From Helicobacteraceae bacterium (GTDB lineage: Bacteria > Campylobacterota > Campylobacteria > Campylobacterales > Sulfurimonadaceae), in contig JAUWLG010000125.1 in assembly GCA_030613795.1 (NCBI GenBank), positions 1 through 5,060 on the forward strand: DNA of 5,060 bases, in the 5' to 3' direction. The notes under the pieces were generated by a model. The model made no database searches. It saw nothing but the letters and a program-made list of their open reading frames with translations, and was not told where the DNA came from. Position 1 is the first letter of the stretch. Every line of letters starts with the position of its first letter. Position numbers and translations under genes: made by a program. Shown one piece after another: positions 4,995 through 5,060 of the stretch.

Positions 4995-5060
4995 CTATTT
5001 GTCTAGATTCAGCGTTGCTGCGATGCGAAGGGTAAAGCAGGCGCCTTCTTCTCTATTTTG
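4995..5060 (-). CDS. C-terminal end of a convergent gene, possibly a sensor histidine kinase (5' part outside window)
   Basis: On the minus strand, one frame is open from the window edge to a TAG at 4995-4997 and gives 21 residues that include EEGACFTLRIA before a short polar tail. A Gly-(Ala/Ser)-x-Phe-x-Leu-x-(Ile/Leu) strand close to the C-terminus is typical of the last strand of HATPase domains in sensor histidine kinases (compare G-x-G-S-x-F-x-L-x-L-P). The other two minus frames stop within about 16 codons and show no such pattern. The gene converges with lrgB. With so little sequence, both the reading frame and the family are tentative. Confidence 0.45.
   Translation of the reverse strand, partial: QNREEGACFTLRIAATLNLDK

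Noticed and set aside
1..5060. CRISPR arrays, tRNA, rRNA, known insertion sequences
   Set aside because: No regularly spaced direct repeats, tRNA-like cloverleaf, rRNA sequence or transposase-like protein was found on either strand.

Overview
The window looks like ordinary chromosomal DNA of a Gram-negative, moderately AT-rich bacterium. Tightly packed genes with stop/start overlaps, an outer-membrane beta-barrel protein, a Cache-like diguanylate cyclase and an LrgAB pair would fit a Campylobacterota lineage (Sulfurimonas/Sulfuricurvum-like). That placement is inference from style and protein flavour, not from a marker gene.

Layout. (1) Bases 3-1889 form the end of an operon: the last codons of an FtsX-type ABC permease, a LolD/MacB-type ABC ATPase joined to it by an ATGA overlap, and an outer-membrane beta-barrel protein whose most likely start (TTG with its own GGAG) lies inside the end of the ATPase gene. 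Together they suggest an envelope export or lipoprotein/lipid trafficking system that ends in the outer membrane. (2) Bases 1890-2088 are an AT-rich intergenic region with a plausible promoter for the next gene. (3) Bases 2089-3765 encode a membrane-bound diguanylate cyclase with a large periplasmic sensor region, an intact GGEEF active site and an intact inhibitory I-site. (4) Bases 3766-3863 hold a perfect TATAAT box and an 11-bp perfect hairpin. (5) Bases 3864-4945 encode a LrgA/LrgB (CidA/CidB-like) membrane pair. lrgA has no ATG, GTG or TTG at its expected N-terminus. (6) Bases 4946-4994 are a short convergent intergenic region with a small hairpin. (7) Bases 4995-5060, minus strand, carry the last 21 codons of a convergent gene, possibly a sensor histidine kinase.

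The most interesting non-genic signal is a repeated motif with core AGAGGTGCC. It occurs in sense orientation at the 3' end of all three plus-strand transcription units (1896, 3826, 4927), and once inverted (3796-3806), where it forms the hairpin. A longer 26-base version (23/26 identical) occurs in inverted orientation on both sides of lrgAB, at 3791-3816 and 4917-4942. At the lrgB end it is read through as coding sequence and supplies the last residues of the protein. No transposase, CRISPR array, tRNA or rRNA was seen.
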